Source of the DNA: Robiginitalea myxolifaciens | GTDB taxonomy: Bacteria > Bacteroidota > Bacteroidia > Flavobacteriales > Flavobacteriaceae | Reading direction: 5' to 3' | Assembly (NCBI RefSeq): GCF_900115205.1 | Contig: NZ_FOYQ01000002.1 | Location: 682,001-746,000 of the forward strand | DNA: 64,000 bases | Shown here: piece after piece, positions 9,673 to 18,443 of the stretch | Position numbering within the stretch: position 1 is the stretch's first letter | Layout of the letters: each line of letters begins with the position of its first letter | Position numbers and translations under genes: made by a program | Notes under the pieces: model-generated | What the model saw: the letters and a program-made list of their open reading frames with translations, nothing else | Told to the model about the DNA's origin: nothing | Databases searched by the model: none

Positions 9673-11307
9673 TTAATGATCTTCCTCGATAATACTGCGA
9701 ATTCCTTCCAGCGGGATCACCGCCCAATCCGGTCTTGAATTCATTTCGTACCCAAGTTCGTATACCGCTTTTTCCAGCATGCAGTATTTGAGGAGGAATA
9801 TACGTTCGACACTATATCCGATGTTGATATTGTGCTTTTGAATTAGTTCGATATAGGTTTCCAGAAAAACCCCGATAAAGTAACGGTAGAGTATTTCTCC
9901 TGCTTTAAACAGCTTTTCCAGGGGTTTATTATAATCCTTCTGGTGATTGAATATGGTGGCGTACACCGCGTAGTGGAAGGAACGGAAAATTCCGGCAATA
10001 TCCTTCAGTGGCGGCTGTTTTACCTTGCGGTCGCGGATTGTACTTTCCGGTTCACCTTCAAAATCCAGGATGTAAAAATCGTCGCCATTGACCAGGATCT
10101 GGCCCAAATGATAATCCCCGTGTACACGAAGGCGTTCCCCTTTGAGTTTGGTCCAGTCAAAATTCACGAACCGCTTGCGAATCTCATTCTTGCGTTCCAA
10201 GAATTCCCGGGCTAATTCCAGGGACAGCCCTTTGAGGCGGCCCATATTGTTCTCAACGATATTCAGCCGGTTCTGGAACATGTATAACATGCGATTCTTG
10301 AGCCATACCTCATAGTCCCCGTTAAAATGATTGGGAACAAAGGCGGTGTCTTCGAACTCTGAGCCCAGCGCAATGTGCATCTCGGCCGTACGCTGCGCCA
10401 GTTTCTGTAATTTCAGAAAAATGCTCAGCCCCGCCCAATCGATGATTTCAGGAGGCACGTCGCGAATGCTCAGGCGAGTAAAGAGCCTTGTTTCCGGCAG
10501 CCTGTCGATGTTGATTCGCTTGTATTCAAGATTGGCGAAAATCTTATGAAGCTCCTTTAAGGTATACTCCCAGGCATCCCCTTCATTGGGCACCAATTCC
10601 TGCATCAGGGCAATGGTCACATCGACATTGTCGGTGTCTTTGATGCTCAGGCTACCCTGGTATGCCGGGGTATTCTTATATCCCTTGCGCTCTGATAAAA
10701 ACCGGCTCATCTCATAATCGGGATTCTTATCGGCATAGATGCGCCTGAAGAATTTGATCACCGACTTGCCATTGATTATAATGGAAGTGTTGCTCTGTTC
10801 GAGCCCCATAAACTTGGAGTCCTCATACCCCCCGGGCTCAAAAAGCGTACTCTTGTGGTAGCGCACCCGGGTTGTATCATTGGGTTCGGCAGAAGCGATG
10901 CGTTCATAAACCAGTCGCCGGAAGGATTCCAGGTTTACCGCATCGATGATCCATCCCTGCTGATCCCCCATGGTAATGGGTAAGATGCGGTCCTTTTCCG
11001 CCAGGCTTTCGTCCGAGACAAAGGCGATAGGCAGGAAATAATGCTGATAAAAGGCTTCTTCGAAGTTCACCTCCAGCAAGAGACCATAATAGACTTCCTC
11101 GCGCTGCTGGATCCTGAAATATTCCTGCAGCTCGATATACTTCATGGTGCTGGCCTTACCCCCATACCAGCGCTGTTTATTGACATAGTCCTGCAAAACA
11201 TCCGAAAGGAAAACTTTTACAAAGGCCGCATCGTCCATAAGTTGTTCCCAGGGGACATCGCATTTATAGGGTGCCGATTCTACAGGAGTTTCCGTTTTTT
11301 TAGCCAT
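9673..11307 (-). CDS. mak: Maltokinase (alpha-maltose-1-phosphate forming)
   Basis: 544 residues, phosphotransferase (APH-like) fold. The N-terminus has QRWYGGKAS, characteristic of Mak/Pep2, and the catalytic core has LRVHGDYHLGQIL followed by YILDFEGEPES and the PLKDIAGIFRSFHYA segment. The enzyme phosphorylates maltose with ATP to maltose 1-phosphate, the donor used by GlgE encoded just upstream. In many Bacteroidetes and Actinobacteria this domain is fused or adjacent to trehalose synthase TreS; here it stands alone and no treS lies in the cluster. Genes upstream (glgE, 59 bases away) and downstream (glgB) support the pathway assignment. Confidence 0.9.
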   Translation of the reverse strand: MAKKTETPVESAPYKCDVPWEQLMDDAAFVKVFLSDVLQDYVNKQRWYGGKASTMKYIELQEYFRIQQREEVYYGLLLEVNFEEAFYQHYFLPIAFVSDESLAEKDRILPITMGDQQGWIIDAVNLESFRRLVYERIASAEPNDTTRVRYHKSTLFEPGGYEDSKFMGLEQSNTSIIINGKSVIKFFRRIYADKNPDYEMSRFLSERKGYKNTPAYQGSLSIKDTDNVDVTIALMQELVPNEGDAWEYTLKELHKIFANLEYKRINIDRLPETRLFTRLSIRDVPPEIIDWAGLSIFLKLQKLAQRTAEMHIALGSEFEDTAFVPNHFNGDYEVWLKNRMLYMFQNRLNIVENNMGRLKGLSLELAREFLERKNEIRKRFVNFDWTKLKGERLRVHGDYHLGQILVNGDDFYILDFEGEPESTIRDRKVKQPPLKDIAGIFRSFHYAVYATIFNHQKDYNKPLEKLFKAGEILYRYFIGVFLETYIELIQKHNINIGYSVERIFLLKYCMLEKAVYELGYEMNSRPDWAVIPLEGIRSIIEEDH

Positions 11308-11366
11308 GGGTATTCTTTACGCTAATTTTGAGGTGGACTGCTTAAGGTACGCCTTTACAGCGAACA

Positions 11367-13307
11367 TCATTGCCTTTTAAGCTGAAAAATATGGATCGGC
11401 AGTGATGGGTTCAATTCCACGAAATTCCATTCCTCCTGCCAAGTGTAATTGGTTTGGGTCATGTGATCGAAGATCCCCAGGGAAGTAGGGCCATGTAGTT
11501 CCATCGCCTCCCAGGGCAAACGAACGTGACCCTGCTGCACGTTTTCGGGATCCAGGCTAATTACAATCAGCAATTCATCTTCACGCGCGTCGTCCCATTT
11601 GTAAAAGGCGAGCATTTGATCGTTTTCCAGACCGCAGAAATAGATGTTATTGGTTTGCTGCAAGGCGGCGTGTTCCCTGCGCAGGTGGTTAATCCGCCCG
11701 ATAATATGTGTGAGCTTGTTCTCCACATTCCAATCCCAGTGGCGGATCTCATACTTCTCCGAGTGGAAATACTCTTCTTTGTTCTTGAAGGGCTCGGAAA
11801 CCATTTGCTCAAACACAGGACCGTAAATTCCTATATTTCCCGATAATGTGGCAGCCAGGCCGTAACGAATCATATGCATGGCCGCCCCGGCATTCTGCAG
11901 GTGGAAGGGATTGATATCCGGGGTATTTGGCCAGAAATTAGGACGGTAATACTCCCGCATTTCCGACTGGGTGAGCTCGATCATATAATCGATGATTTCC
12001 TGCTTGTGGACGCGCCAGGTAAAATAGGTATAAGATTGTGAGAATCCCTGTTTGGCCAACTGTTGCATTACCCTGGGGCGGGAAAAAGCCTCAGCGAGGA
12101 AGAGTACGTCCGGATGCTTCTTTTTGACTTCTGCAATTAACCAGTGCCAGAAATAATAGGGTTTGGTATGCGGATTGTCTACACGGAAAATTTTGACCCC
12201 GTATTCGACCCATTGCAGGGTAACTCCCAATAATTCTTTCCACAGGTCTTTGTAAGCCGAACTTTCAAAGTAAAAGTTCACAATATCCTGATATTTCTTG
12301 GGTGGATTTTCGGCGTACTGCATGGTCCCGTCCGGGCGTTTGCGGAACCATTCCTGATGCTCATTTATGTAAGGGTGGTCCGGGGCCGCCTGGAAAGCCA
12401 GATCCATGGCTATTTCCAGTCCCTGATCATTGGCAGCCTTGATCAGGTCCTTAAAATCCTGCTCTGATCCCAGCTCGGGATGCAGTGCGCGATGCCCGCC
12501 ATGCCGGGAGCCAATGGCCCAGGGCACTCCGCAATCCCCTTCTTCGGCATTGGTGGTGTTGTTCTTTCCTTTTCGGTTTACTTCGCCTATTGGGTGTACC
12601 GGAGGCAGGTAAACCGTATCAAAGCCCATCTTTACAATTCTGGGCAGCAGTCGGTGGCAGTCCTGAAACGTACCATGCTTCCCGGCTTCCTCCGCGGCAG
12701 ATCGCGGGAAAAATTCGTACCAGGTGCTAAAATTGGCGCGTTTGCGATCTACATAAACTTCCAATGGATCGGTTTCATTGGCCAAAAAGCGTTGGGGGAA
12801 TTCCAGGAATAAACGTCTCAAATGATCGGAGGTGGCTTCCTGAGTAGCCTCGAGATAGCGGCCTTCATCGGCAAAGGCCTCCTTAACCCCGCTGAGGTAA
12901 TCCTGCTGGCCTTTTCCCGCTTCTTTTAACAGGAAATCTATGTATTGTATCCCGTCGAGCAATTCGCTTTTCACATGCTGCCCGTCTTCCAGTTTCGCTT
13001 CAATTCCGTGTTGCCAATTCAACGCATAATCGACCCATCCCGATATTTTATACTGATAAAACCCTTGTTTTTCGACTGAAAACGAAGCCTCCCACCGGTC
13101 GTTCCCCAGGGGTCGCATACGCTGGCTGGCCCAACTGCGTGAGGCGGAATGCTTGTACAGCACTTCGGCCTGCATGATATCGTGGCCGTCAGGTAAAATA
13201 TCGGCACTGACTACTACAGATTCTCCTGTAACCCGTTTGATAAAAAACTTACCGCATTCCAGGCTGGGACTTATGTTATCAATTACTACGCGCTCTTGTC
13301 GGAACAT
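11367..13307 (-). CDS. glgE: Alpha-1,4-glucan:maltose-1-phosphate maltosyltransferase
   Basis: 646 residues from the ATG at 13307 (MFRQERVVIDNISPS); the in-frame start at 13367 adds 20 residues with no family resemblance. An N-terminal beta domain is followed by a GH13_3 barrel with nucleophile Asp in KIFRVDNPHTKP and acid Glu in LFLAEAFSRP. The enzyme extends alpha-1,4-glucan by two glucoses from maltose 1-phosphate. It heads the reverse-strand cluster glgE-mak-glgB-GH31. A near-consensus -7 element (TAAATTTA, 13331-13338) lies about 25 bases upstream. The family assignment is firm. Confidence 0.94.
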   Translation of the reverse strand: MFRQERVVIDNISPSLECGKFFIKRVTGESVVVSADILPDGHDIMQAEVLYKHSASRSWASQRMRPLGNDRWEASFSVEKQGFYQYKISGWVDYALNWQHGIEAKLEDGQHVKSELLDGIQYIDFLLKEAGKGQQDYLSGVKEAFADEGRYLEATQEATSDHLRRLFLEFPQRFLANETDPLEVYVDRKRANFSTWYEFFPRSAAEEAGKHGTFQDCHRLLPRIVKMGFDTVYLPPVHPIGEVNRKGKNNTTNAEEGDCGVPWAIGSRHGGHRALHPELGSEQDFKDLIKAANDQGLEIAMDLAFQAAPDHPYINEHQEWFRKRPDGTMQYAENPPKKYQDIVNFYFESSAYKDLWKELLGVTLQWVEYGVKIFRVDNPHTKPYYFWHWLIAEVKKKHPDVLFLAEAFSRPRVMQQLAKQGFSQSYTYFTWRVHKQEIIDYMIELTQSEMREYYRPNFWPNTPDINPFHLQNAGAAMHMIRYGLAATLSGNIGIYGPVFEQMVSEPFKNKEEYFHSEKYEIRHWDWNVENKLTHIIGRINHLRREHAALQQTNNIYFCGLENDQMLAFYKWDDAREDELLIVISLDPENVQQGHVRLPWEAMELHGPTSLGIFDHMTQTNYTWQEEWNFVELNPSLPIHIFQLKRQ

Positions 13308-13407
13308 TATAAGGATTTGTTGGTACGCCCTAAATTTAGGTAATTCTAGAAACTTTAAGAACCCCATTTTAGCCGGTTATCCAAGTCAATCACCACATTT
13401 GAAAACT

Positions 13408-13435
13408 GGAATTTGAAATTTGAAATTTGGAATTT
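13408..13435. repeat. Short AT-rich tandem repeat of a GAAATTT-type unit
   Basis: Four tandem copies of a 7-base unit (variants GGAATTT and GAAATTT) fill the region between glgE and the collagen-like gene. The block is nearly self-complementary (AAATTT core). No coding or promoter role is evident. Confidence 0.7.
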
Positions 13436-13515
13436 CCCAACTTTTGGCACGCTATTTGAAACTTAGCCTAGAAAAGTCGGAGATACCGGCGACCATCATT
13501 GAAAAATCACAGATT

Positions 13516-14094
13516 ATGAAACAGTTTAACGCTTTACTCAGCTTTGCCTTCGTCTTTTTTCTAATGTCCTGCGAAGGCCCCGTAGGTCCTCCCGGCCCTC
13601 CCGGTTTTGACGGCCTTGACGGCCTCGACGGTGCAGATGGGGTCAACATCCTCGGTACCGTTTACGATATCACGGGAGATTTCACTGCAGGGAACAACTA
13701 TAGTTTTTTCTCCGTTTTCTCAGAGGATGCCCCTGAACTGGAAGTTTTCGAAACCGATGTGGTTCTGGTCTACATCTTGTGGGAAACCGTCGATGATCCA
13801 GGTGGTGGAGCTCCAATCGATGTATGGCGCCTCCTAACCCAGACCAGATTATTGGATCAGGGAATATTACAATACAATTACGACCACACCTTTTTGGATG
13901 TGAGTATTTTCCTGGAGGCCGATTTTGATTTGGCTACCCTTGCCCCGGGAGACACAGATAACCAGACTTTCCGTATTGCTGTATTGCCGGCAGACGGATT
14001 GAGCCAGGCCCGACTTGATGTAAGCAACATGCAGGCTGTACTGGACTATCTGCAAGTAGAAGAAAGCCGTGTTCCTGAAGTTATAAGGAATTAG
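13516..14094 (+). CDS. Collagen-like lipoprotein
   Basis: 192 residues from the ATG at 13516; the longer frame from 13420 crosses the AT-rich repeat and has no signal peptide. The signal MKQFNALLSFAFVFFLMSC ends in a lipobox (LMSC, Cys19). Immediately after the Cys is a short Gly-X-Y tract (GPVGPPGPPGFDGLDGLDGADG), eight collagen-type triplets, then a globular beta-rich domain rich in Asp and aromatic residues. The family is widespread in Bacteroidetes with unknown function; the collagen tract may act as a stalk or trimerisation element. A strong terminator follows, so it is probably a single-gene unit. Confidence 0.85.
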   Translation: MKQFNALLSFAFVFFLMSCEGPVGPPGPPGFDGLDGLDGADGVNILGTVYDITGDFTAGNNYSFFSVFSEDAPELEVFETDVVLVYILWETVDDPGGGAPIDVWRLLTQTRLLDQGILQYNYDHTFLDVSIFLEADFDLATLAPGDTDNQTFRIAVLPADGLSQARLDVSNMQAVLDYLQVEESRVPEVIRN

Positions 14095-14130
14095 AACTTT
14101 ACCTGCTTACGGCACCCCAAATACAAATGG

Positions 14131-14165
14131 CATCCCCGGAAATTCTTTCCGGGGATGTTTTTTTT
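14131..14165 (+). terminator. Intrinsic terminator after the collagen-like gene
   Basis: Perfect 12-bp stem CATCCCCGGAAA / TTTCCGGGGATG with a TTC loop, followed by eight T residues (14158-14165). Confidence 0.95.
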
Positions 14166-14171
14166 GTTCCG

Positions 14172-14179
14172 TATTTTTG
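14172..14179 (+). promoter_or_regulatory. Candidate -7 promoter element for msrB
   Basis: TATTTTTG matches the Bacteroidetes TAnnTTTG element exactly and starts 7 bases after the preceding terminator T-tract. No clear -33 TTTG is seen. It would give a leader of about 85 bases. Confidence 0.45.
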
Positions 14180-14272
14180 AAAGGATTTACTCGAGGATCC
14201 GAACTTATTGAAATACAGTTCTTATACATCGGAATCACGATGATTGCGATCCGCGAAAAAAATAAAAATGCC

Positions 14273-14773
14273 ATGAGAAAATTATTATCCCTCCTGTTAC
14301 TTTTTGGCCTCTGGAGCTGCCAGGGCCAACAGAAAAAAGCCGCACAACCTGCCGAAGAAGAAGTGGCAGCCGTCAGCTATCCCGTTACCAAGACCGATGC
14401 CGAATGGCGGGCCGAGCTAACGGACCTGGAATATTATATCTTGAGAAGAGCGGGTACCGAAACGCCGTTCAGCAGTGAGTTGCTGGAGGTAAAGGAAGCC
14501 GGAACTTTTGTCTGTGCTGCCTGCCAGACCCCACTTTTCAAGAGCGAACATAAATTTGATTCGGGTACCGGTTGGCCGAGCTTCGATCGTGAAATTGAAG
14601 GCAATGTAGCTTATGATGTGGACTACAAGATCGGATATAAGCGCACGGAGGAGCACTGCGCCACCTGTGGCGGGCACCTGGGACACGTTTTTGACGATGG
14701 CCCAAGGCAAACTACCGGGAAACGTCATTGCATTAACGGAGCAGCCCTGGATTTCATTCCTGCTTCCGAGTAG
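14273..14773 (+). CDS. msrB: Peptide-methionine (R)-S-oxide reductase, lipoprotein form
   Basis: 166 residues from the ATG at 14273. A signal with lipobox (LWSC, Cys16) precedes a linker and a single MsrB domain. Zinc ligands are in CAAC (81, 84) and CATC (129, 132), the GTGWPSF motif is at 98-104, and the catalytic Cys is in RHCINGAALDF (Cys153). It reduces methionine R-sulfoxide in proteins. The lipoprotein signal places this copy in the envelope, where it would repair oxidised exported proteins; its electron donor there is not visible in the window. The longer frame from 14177 has no family similarity. Confidence 0.93.
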   Translation: MRKLLSLLLLFGLWSCQGQQKKAAQPAEEEVAAVSYPVTKTDAEWRAELTDLEYYILRRAGTETPFSSELLEVKEAGTFVCAACQTPLFKSEHKFDSGTGWPSFDREIEGNVAYDVDYKIGYKRTEEHCATCGGHLGHVFDDGPRQTTGKRHCINGAALDFIPASE

Positions 14774-14799
14774 CTATCCACAAATTGCCAGTCGTTTCG

Positions 14800-14807
14800 T
14801 ACCTTTG
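14800..14807 (+). promoter_or_regulatory. Candidate -7 promoter element for lpdA
   Basis: TACCTTTG is an exact TAnnTTTG match 26 bases before the lipoamide dehydrogenase ATG. A -33 TTTG at the usual distance is not present. Confidence 0.45.
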
Positions 14808-14833
14808 CCGCGCAACCTCGAATTACGAACTTC

Positions 14834-16225
14834 ATGAGCACATTTGACGTCATTGTATTGGGTAGCGGACCCGGTGGATATGTAACTGCTATACGAGCTT
14901 CACAGCTCGGATTTAAAACCGCAATCATCGAAAAAGAAAACCTGGGAGGCGTATGCCTGAACTGGGGATGTATTCCGACCAAAGCCTTATTAAAATCGGC
15001 CCAGGTATTCGAATATCTCAAGCATGCCGGGGACTACGGGCTAACCGTGGAAGGAGCTGACAAGGATTTTGACGCCGTGGTTAAGCGCAGCCGAAGTGTT
15101 GCGGACGGGATGAGCAAAGGGGTTCAGTTCCTGATGAAAAAAAATAAGATCGAGGTAATCGAGGGATATGGGACCCTTAAGCCTGGAAAAAAGGTAAGCG
15201 TAAAGGATGCCGAAGGGAAAGAAACTACCCATGAGGCCAAGCACATTATCATAGCAACCGGGGCCAGGAGCCGCGAATTGCCAAGCCTGCCCCAGGACGG
15301 TGAAAAAATTATCGGTTACCGCGAGGCGATGACCCTCAAAAAGCAGCCCGCGAAAATGATTGTTGTGGGTAGTGGTGCCATAGGCATAGAATTCGCCTAT
15401 TTCTACAATTCCATGGGTACTGAAGTTACCGTTGTAGAATACCTTCCCAATATCGTACCTGTTGAAGACGAAGATGTCAGTAAGCAACTGGAGCGCAGCT
15501 TCAAAAAAGCGGGCGTAAAAATCATGACCAGTGCAGAAGTAACTGGAGTTGATACCTCGGGCGAGGGTGTAAAGGCCACCGTAAAAACGGCTAAAGGTGA
15601 GCAGGTCCTGGAGGCGGACATCGTCCTCTCTGCTGTGGGAATAAAGACCAACATCGAAAATATTGGCCTGGAAGAAGTGGGTATTGCTACTGACCGGGAC
15701 AAGATTCTGGTCAATGATTACTACCAAACCAATATTCCGGGATACTATGCTATCGGTGACGTGACTCCGGGTCAGGCCCTGGCGCACGTAGCCTCTGCGG
15801 AAGGTATTCTTTGTGTTGAGAAGATTGCCGGAATGCATGTGGAAGCTCTCGATTACGGGAACATTCCAGGATGTACGTATTGTATGCCGGAGGTTGCTTC
15901 AGTTGGACTTACCGAGAAACAAGCGAAAGAACAGGGTTATGATATCAAGGTTGGTAAATTCCCATTCTCTGCAAGTGGAAAAGCCAAAGCTTCCGGAAAC
16001 GCAGATGGTTTCGTTAAGGTGGTTTTTGATGCCAAGTACGGGGAATGGCTGGGATGCCATATGATCGGAGCCGGGGTTACCGACATGATCGCCGAGGCGG
16101 TGGTAGGCCGTAAACTCGAGACTACCGGACATGAAATTCTCAAGGCTGTTCACCCGCACCCAACCATGAGTGAGGCCGTAATGGAAGCGGTAGCAGACGC
16201 TTACGACGAAGTAATCCACCTGTAA
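14834..16225 (+). CDS. lpdA: Dihydrolipoyl dehydrogenase (E3)
   Basis: 463 residues. FAD-binding GSGPGG near the N-terminus (about 11-15), the redox-active disulfide in GGVCLNWGCIPTK (Cys41, Cys46), an NAD-binding GSGAIG, and the C-terminal active-site His-Glu in HPHPTMSEAVMEA. It reoxidises dihydrolipoyl groups of 2-oxo acid dehydrogenase or glycine cleavage complexes with NAD. E1/E2 partner genes are not adjacent, so this may be a shared E3. The small DUF3817 gene starts 4 bases after the stop and is probably translationally coupled. Confidence 0.96.
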   Translation: MSTFDVIVLGSGPGGYVTAIRASQLGFKTAIIEKENLGGVCLNWGCIPTKALLKSAQVFEYLKHAGDYGLTVEGADKDFDAVVKRSRSVADGMSKGVQFLMKKNKIEVIEGYGTLKPGKKVSVKDAEGKETTHEAKHIIIATGARSRELPSLPQDGEKIIGYREAMTLKKQPAKMIVVGSGAIGIEFAYFYNSMGTEVTVVEYLPNIVPVEDEDVSKQLERSFKKAGVKIMTSAEVTGVDTSGEGVKATVKTAKGEQVLEADIVLSAVGIKTNIENIGLEEVGIATDRDKILVNDYYQTNIPGYYAIGDVTPGQALAHVASAEGILCVEKIAGMHVEALDYGNIPGCTYCMPEVASVGLTEKQAKEQGYDIKVGKFPFSASGKAKASGNADGFVKVVFDAKYGEWLGCHMIGAGVTDMIAEAVVGRKLETTGHEILKAVHPHPTMSEAVMEAVADAYDEVIHL

Positions 16226-16229
16226 TTCC

Positions 16230-16538
16230 ATGCTGAAAATCTTTCGGGCTATTGCACTGCTGGAAGGAGTGAGCTATTTAGCGCTCTTCGCCATTAGTAT
16301 GCCCTTAAAACACTGGTCTTCCATTCCCGGACCGAATAAGGTTGTGGGATATGTTCACGGGGGATTATTCATCGCCTACATTGTGCTGGCTGTAGTCCTT
16401 TGGATGGAACGCAAATGGGGAATAAAGAAGTTGGCCTATCTCTTATTGGCCTCCCTCCTGCCCTTCGGCACTTTTTACCTGGACCGCGAATGGCTCTCTA
16501 AAGTAGCGCAGGAAGATCGTAAAAGGGCGGCAAACTAG
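16230..16538 (+). CDS. DUF3817 family small membrane protein
   Basis: 102 residues with three hydrophobic segments (about 3-20, 36-57, 66-83) and the ALLEGVSYLALF start typical of DUF3817. The function is unknown. The gene begins 4 bases after lpdA, and its stop TAG interlocks with the stop of the convergent aroQ gene in the tetranucleotide CTAG (16535-16538). Confidence 0.85.
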   Translation: MLKIFRAIALLEGVSYLALFAISMPLKHWSSIPGPNKVVGYVHGGLFIAYIVLAVVLWMERKWGIKKLAYLLLASLLPFGTFYLDREWLSKVAQEDRKRAAN

Positions 16539-16957
16539 TCCTGCTCCAGGAAACTTCGGATCGCCAGGGCGTACCCTTTAAGGCCAAATCCGAAGATCAC
16601 TCCCCGGGCCCCTGATGAAATATGGGATTCATGGCGAAAGGGCTCCCTTGAAGCTATATTGGAGATATGCACCTCCACTACCGGAGTTTCAATGGCCTTG
16701 ACCGCGTCCCCCAGCCCTACTGAAGTATGGGTATAGGAAGCGGCATTGAGGATAATCCCCTGATAGCTAAAACCAACTTCCTGTAATTTATCGATCAGTT
16801 CACCTTCAATGTTGGACTGAAAGTATTCGAGTTCAACATCGCGAAACTGCATCTGAAGATCCCGGAAGTAGTCCTCAAAAGTCTTGTCGCCATAGACTTC
16901 CGGCTCACGCTTACCGAGCAAATTCAAATTGGGCCCATTGATGATGATTATCTTCAT
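16535..16957 (-). CDS. aroQ: Type II 3-dehydroquinate dehydratase
   Basis: 140 residues, the normal size for the dodecameric type II enzyme. Signature features: NGPNLNLLGKREPEVYG with the catalytic Arg and Tyr, a NAASYTHTS loop, VEVHISNI with the catalytic His, and the C-terminal GFGLKGY. It dehydrates 3-dehydroquinate in the shikimate pathway. A perfect TAnnTTTG element (16963-16970) sits so near the ATG that the transcript may be almost leaderless. Other aro genes are not in the window. Confidence 0.95.
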   Translation of the reverse strand: MKIIIINGPNLNLLGKREPEVYGDKTFEDYFRDLQMQFRDVELEYFQSNIEGELIDKLQEVGFSYQGIILNAASYTHTSVGLGDAVKAIETPVVEVHISNIASREPFRHESHISSGARGVIFGFGLKGYALAIRSFLEQD

Positions 16958-16962
16958 GAGCC

Positions 16963-16970
16963 CAAATGTA
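16963..16970 (-). promoter_or_regulatory. Candidate -7 promoter element for aroQ
   Basis: On the reverse strand the sequence is TACATTTG, an exact TAnnTTTG match 5 bases before the ATG. If used with standard spacing, the transcript would start at or next to the start codon. Confidence 0.4.
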
Positions 16971-16986
16971 CTAAATAGTAAGTTCC

Positions 16987-17574
16987 TTAAAAGAAATAAA
17001 CCAGTCCGACTGTAAATTGCTGGGCGCGCAGGGTAAGTAAGCCTGAACCCGGCCCATCGTAGCGGTTCGTCATTTCAAAAGAATACCTCGCCTGAACGGT
17101 GAGCTGATCGGTCGCATCAAAGCCGGCTCCAAAACCGAAATCTACTCCAACGGTCTTTAAAGTATCTTCGATACTGCCGTTGTAGTCATCGTCGATCAAT
17201 TCAATGGCTGCTCCCACTTTATTTTTGATATCGTCCAGAGTGGTCGAAAAACTGAATTGCGGACCAGCCTGTAGATGAAATGGACCGGCAACATAGAATT
17301 TTGCCATAACCGGGAGCATCACAAATCCGAGGTCTCCTGCAGAGCCATAGAGCAGCTCGGGTTGGAGGTGAAATTTATCAGTAGCTGGAATGTCCGCAGC
17401 CAATCCGATATAGAAACCCGTGTTATTGGTCGCTGTCAGACTGCTGAGGGTAAAGTCAAAGTCTACATTGGAATTGAGGAGTCCTCCGCTGATTCCGATT
17501 TTGGGTGTTCCCTGGGCAAAAGAAAAGGCCGAGGTCATCAAAACCAGTGCGAATAGGTAAATTGATTTTTTCAT
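16987..17574 (-). CDS. Small outer-membrane beta-barrel protein (porin-family type)
   Basis: 195 residues from the ATG at 17574, with signal MKKSIYLFALVLMTSAFSFAQ. The remainder alternates short beta strands with turns and ends with a strand terminating in VGLVYFF; a C-terminal aromatic residue is usual in outer-membrane barrels. It resembles the PorT/OmpW-like opacity-family barrels common in Bacteroidetes. Ligand and function are unknown. The longer frame to 17676 lacks a signal peptide. Confidence 0.8.
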   Translation of the reverse strand: MKKSIYLFALVLMTSAFSFAQGTPKIGISGGLLNSNVDFDFTLSSLTATNNTGFYIGLAADIPATDKFHLQPELLYGSAGDLGFVMLPVMAKFYVAGPFHLQAGPQFSFSTTLDDIKNKVGAAIELIDDDYNGSIEDTLKTVGVDFGFGAGFDATDQLTVQARYSFEMTNRYDGPGSGLLTLRAQQFTVGLVYFF

Positions 17575-17695
17575 TTTCAATAGTGTGTTACTTAGGATTA
17601 AACAAGATAGCCAATTGAAAACAAAATCCGGGCCAAAAATCCAAAAGGAACTCTCAGGCCCTGAAAACAGGGGCAAATCAGGTAGGTAACAAAAT

Positions 17696-17723
17696 AAAAA
17701 AGCGAAGGAAATCCTTCGCTTTT
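17696..17723. terminator. Intrinsic terminator between the two barrel genes
   Basis: Perfect 11-bp stem AAAAGCGAAGG / CCTTCGCTTTT with an AAAT loop. On the reverse strand it follows the 17745 gene and ends in a T-run, so it separates the two outer-membrane genes into two transcripts. Confidence 0.85.
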
Positions 17724-17744
17724 ATTGATTAAAACCCTTTACTT

Positions 17745-18272
17745 TCAGATATGGATTACGAACCCTACACGGATTTCAAAAATCCCCTCCTCAGTAAACT
17801 GATCGTTCAGACTGAAATTGTATCGGAGACCAGGTTCAATGCTCACACTATTGGAAATAAAGATGGCGTAGCCGCCTTGCATTCCGAGATACAATGGGTT
17901 TTCATCAGCATCCTGAATACTACCTCCAGTTAAATCTAATTGTACCGGAATCGCACTGTTGATGTAATACTTAGCCCCTAGTTTGTAGGTGAAGAGACTG
18001 AATCCATCCAGGTCAGTATATCCCAGGCCAACTTTAATGGCAAGGTCATCGATCACAAAATAACCAGCTTCTCCCCCCACAGCCCAAATAGTTGATCCGT
18101 CTGAAGTGGACAGCCCAAATGAGGTATTGGCCCCATGGGCCAGGCCATCTCCCCCAAAACCGGTGTTGGCTTCAATGAGCCACCGGCCTTCTGATGTTGC
18201 CCCGGTATCATCCTGGGCGTTTACCAATAAGCCTCCTGCCAGGAAGGCCAATACTACAATTACCTTTTTCAT
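17745..18272 (-). CDS. Small outer-membrane beta-barrel protein
   Basis: 175 residues from the ATG at 18272, signal MKKVIVVLAFLAGGLLVNAQ. The mature part has an alternating beta pattern with glycine- and aromatic-rich strands (WAVGGEAGYFV, YKLGAKYYI, IFEIRVGFVIHI), fitting an eight-strand outer-membrane barrel. It is similar in type, though not clearly in sequence, to the next barrel downstream. The frame from 18416 adds 48 residues that do not form a signal peptide and is rejected as the start. Confidence 0.8.
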   Translation of the reverse strand: MKKVIVVLAFLAGGLLVNAQDDTGATSEGRWLIEANTGFGGDGLAHGANTSFGLSTSDGSTIWAVGGEAGYFVIDDLAIKVGLGYTDLDGFSLFTYKLGAKYYINSAIPVQLDLTGGSIQDADENPLYLGMQGGYAIFISNSVSIEPGLRYNFSLNDQFTEEGIFEIRVGFVIHI

Positions 18273-18443
18273 GTTGTTTCGTTTAATGTTGTTCTTAAAA
18301 TTAGGAATATTCCCACGCAAATGAGGCTTTAAGCAAGAATTTTCGACCAATGATGCCAAATTTCTCTGTATAAATTGCTCATGCACATTTCTCTTGTCAA
18401 AAACCCAATGAATCATTCCCGCTCATTGAATTATCTTTAATCC

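Noticed and set aside
15041-15838. 265-codon reverse-strand frame inside lpdA
   Set aside because: Mirrors a well-supported dehydrogenase gene; no signal, domain or family resemblance.
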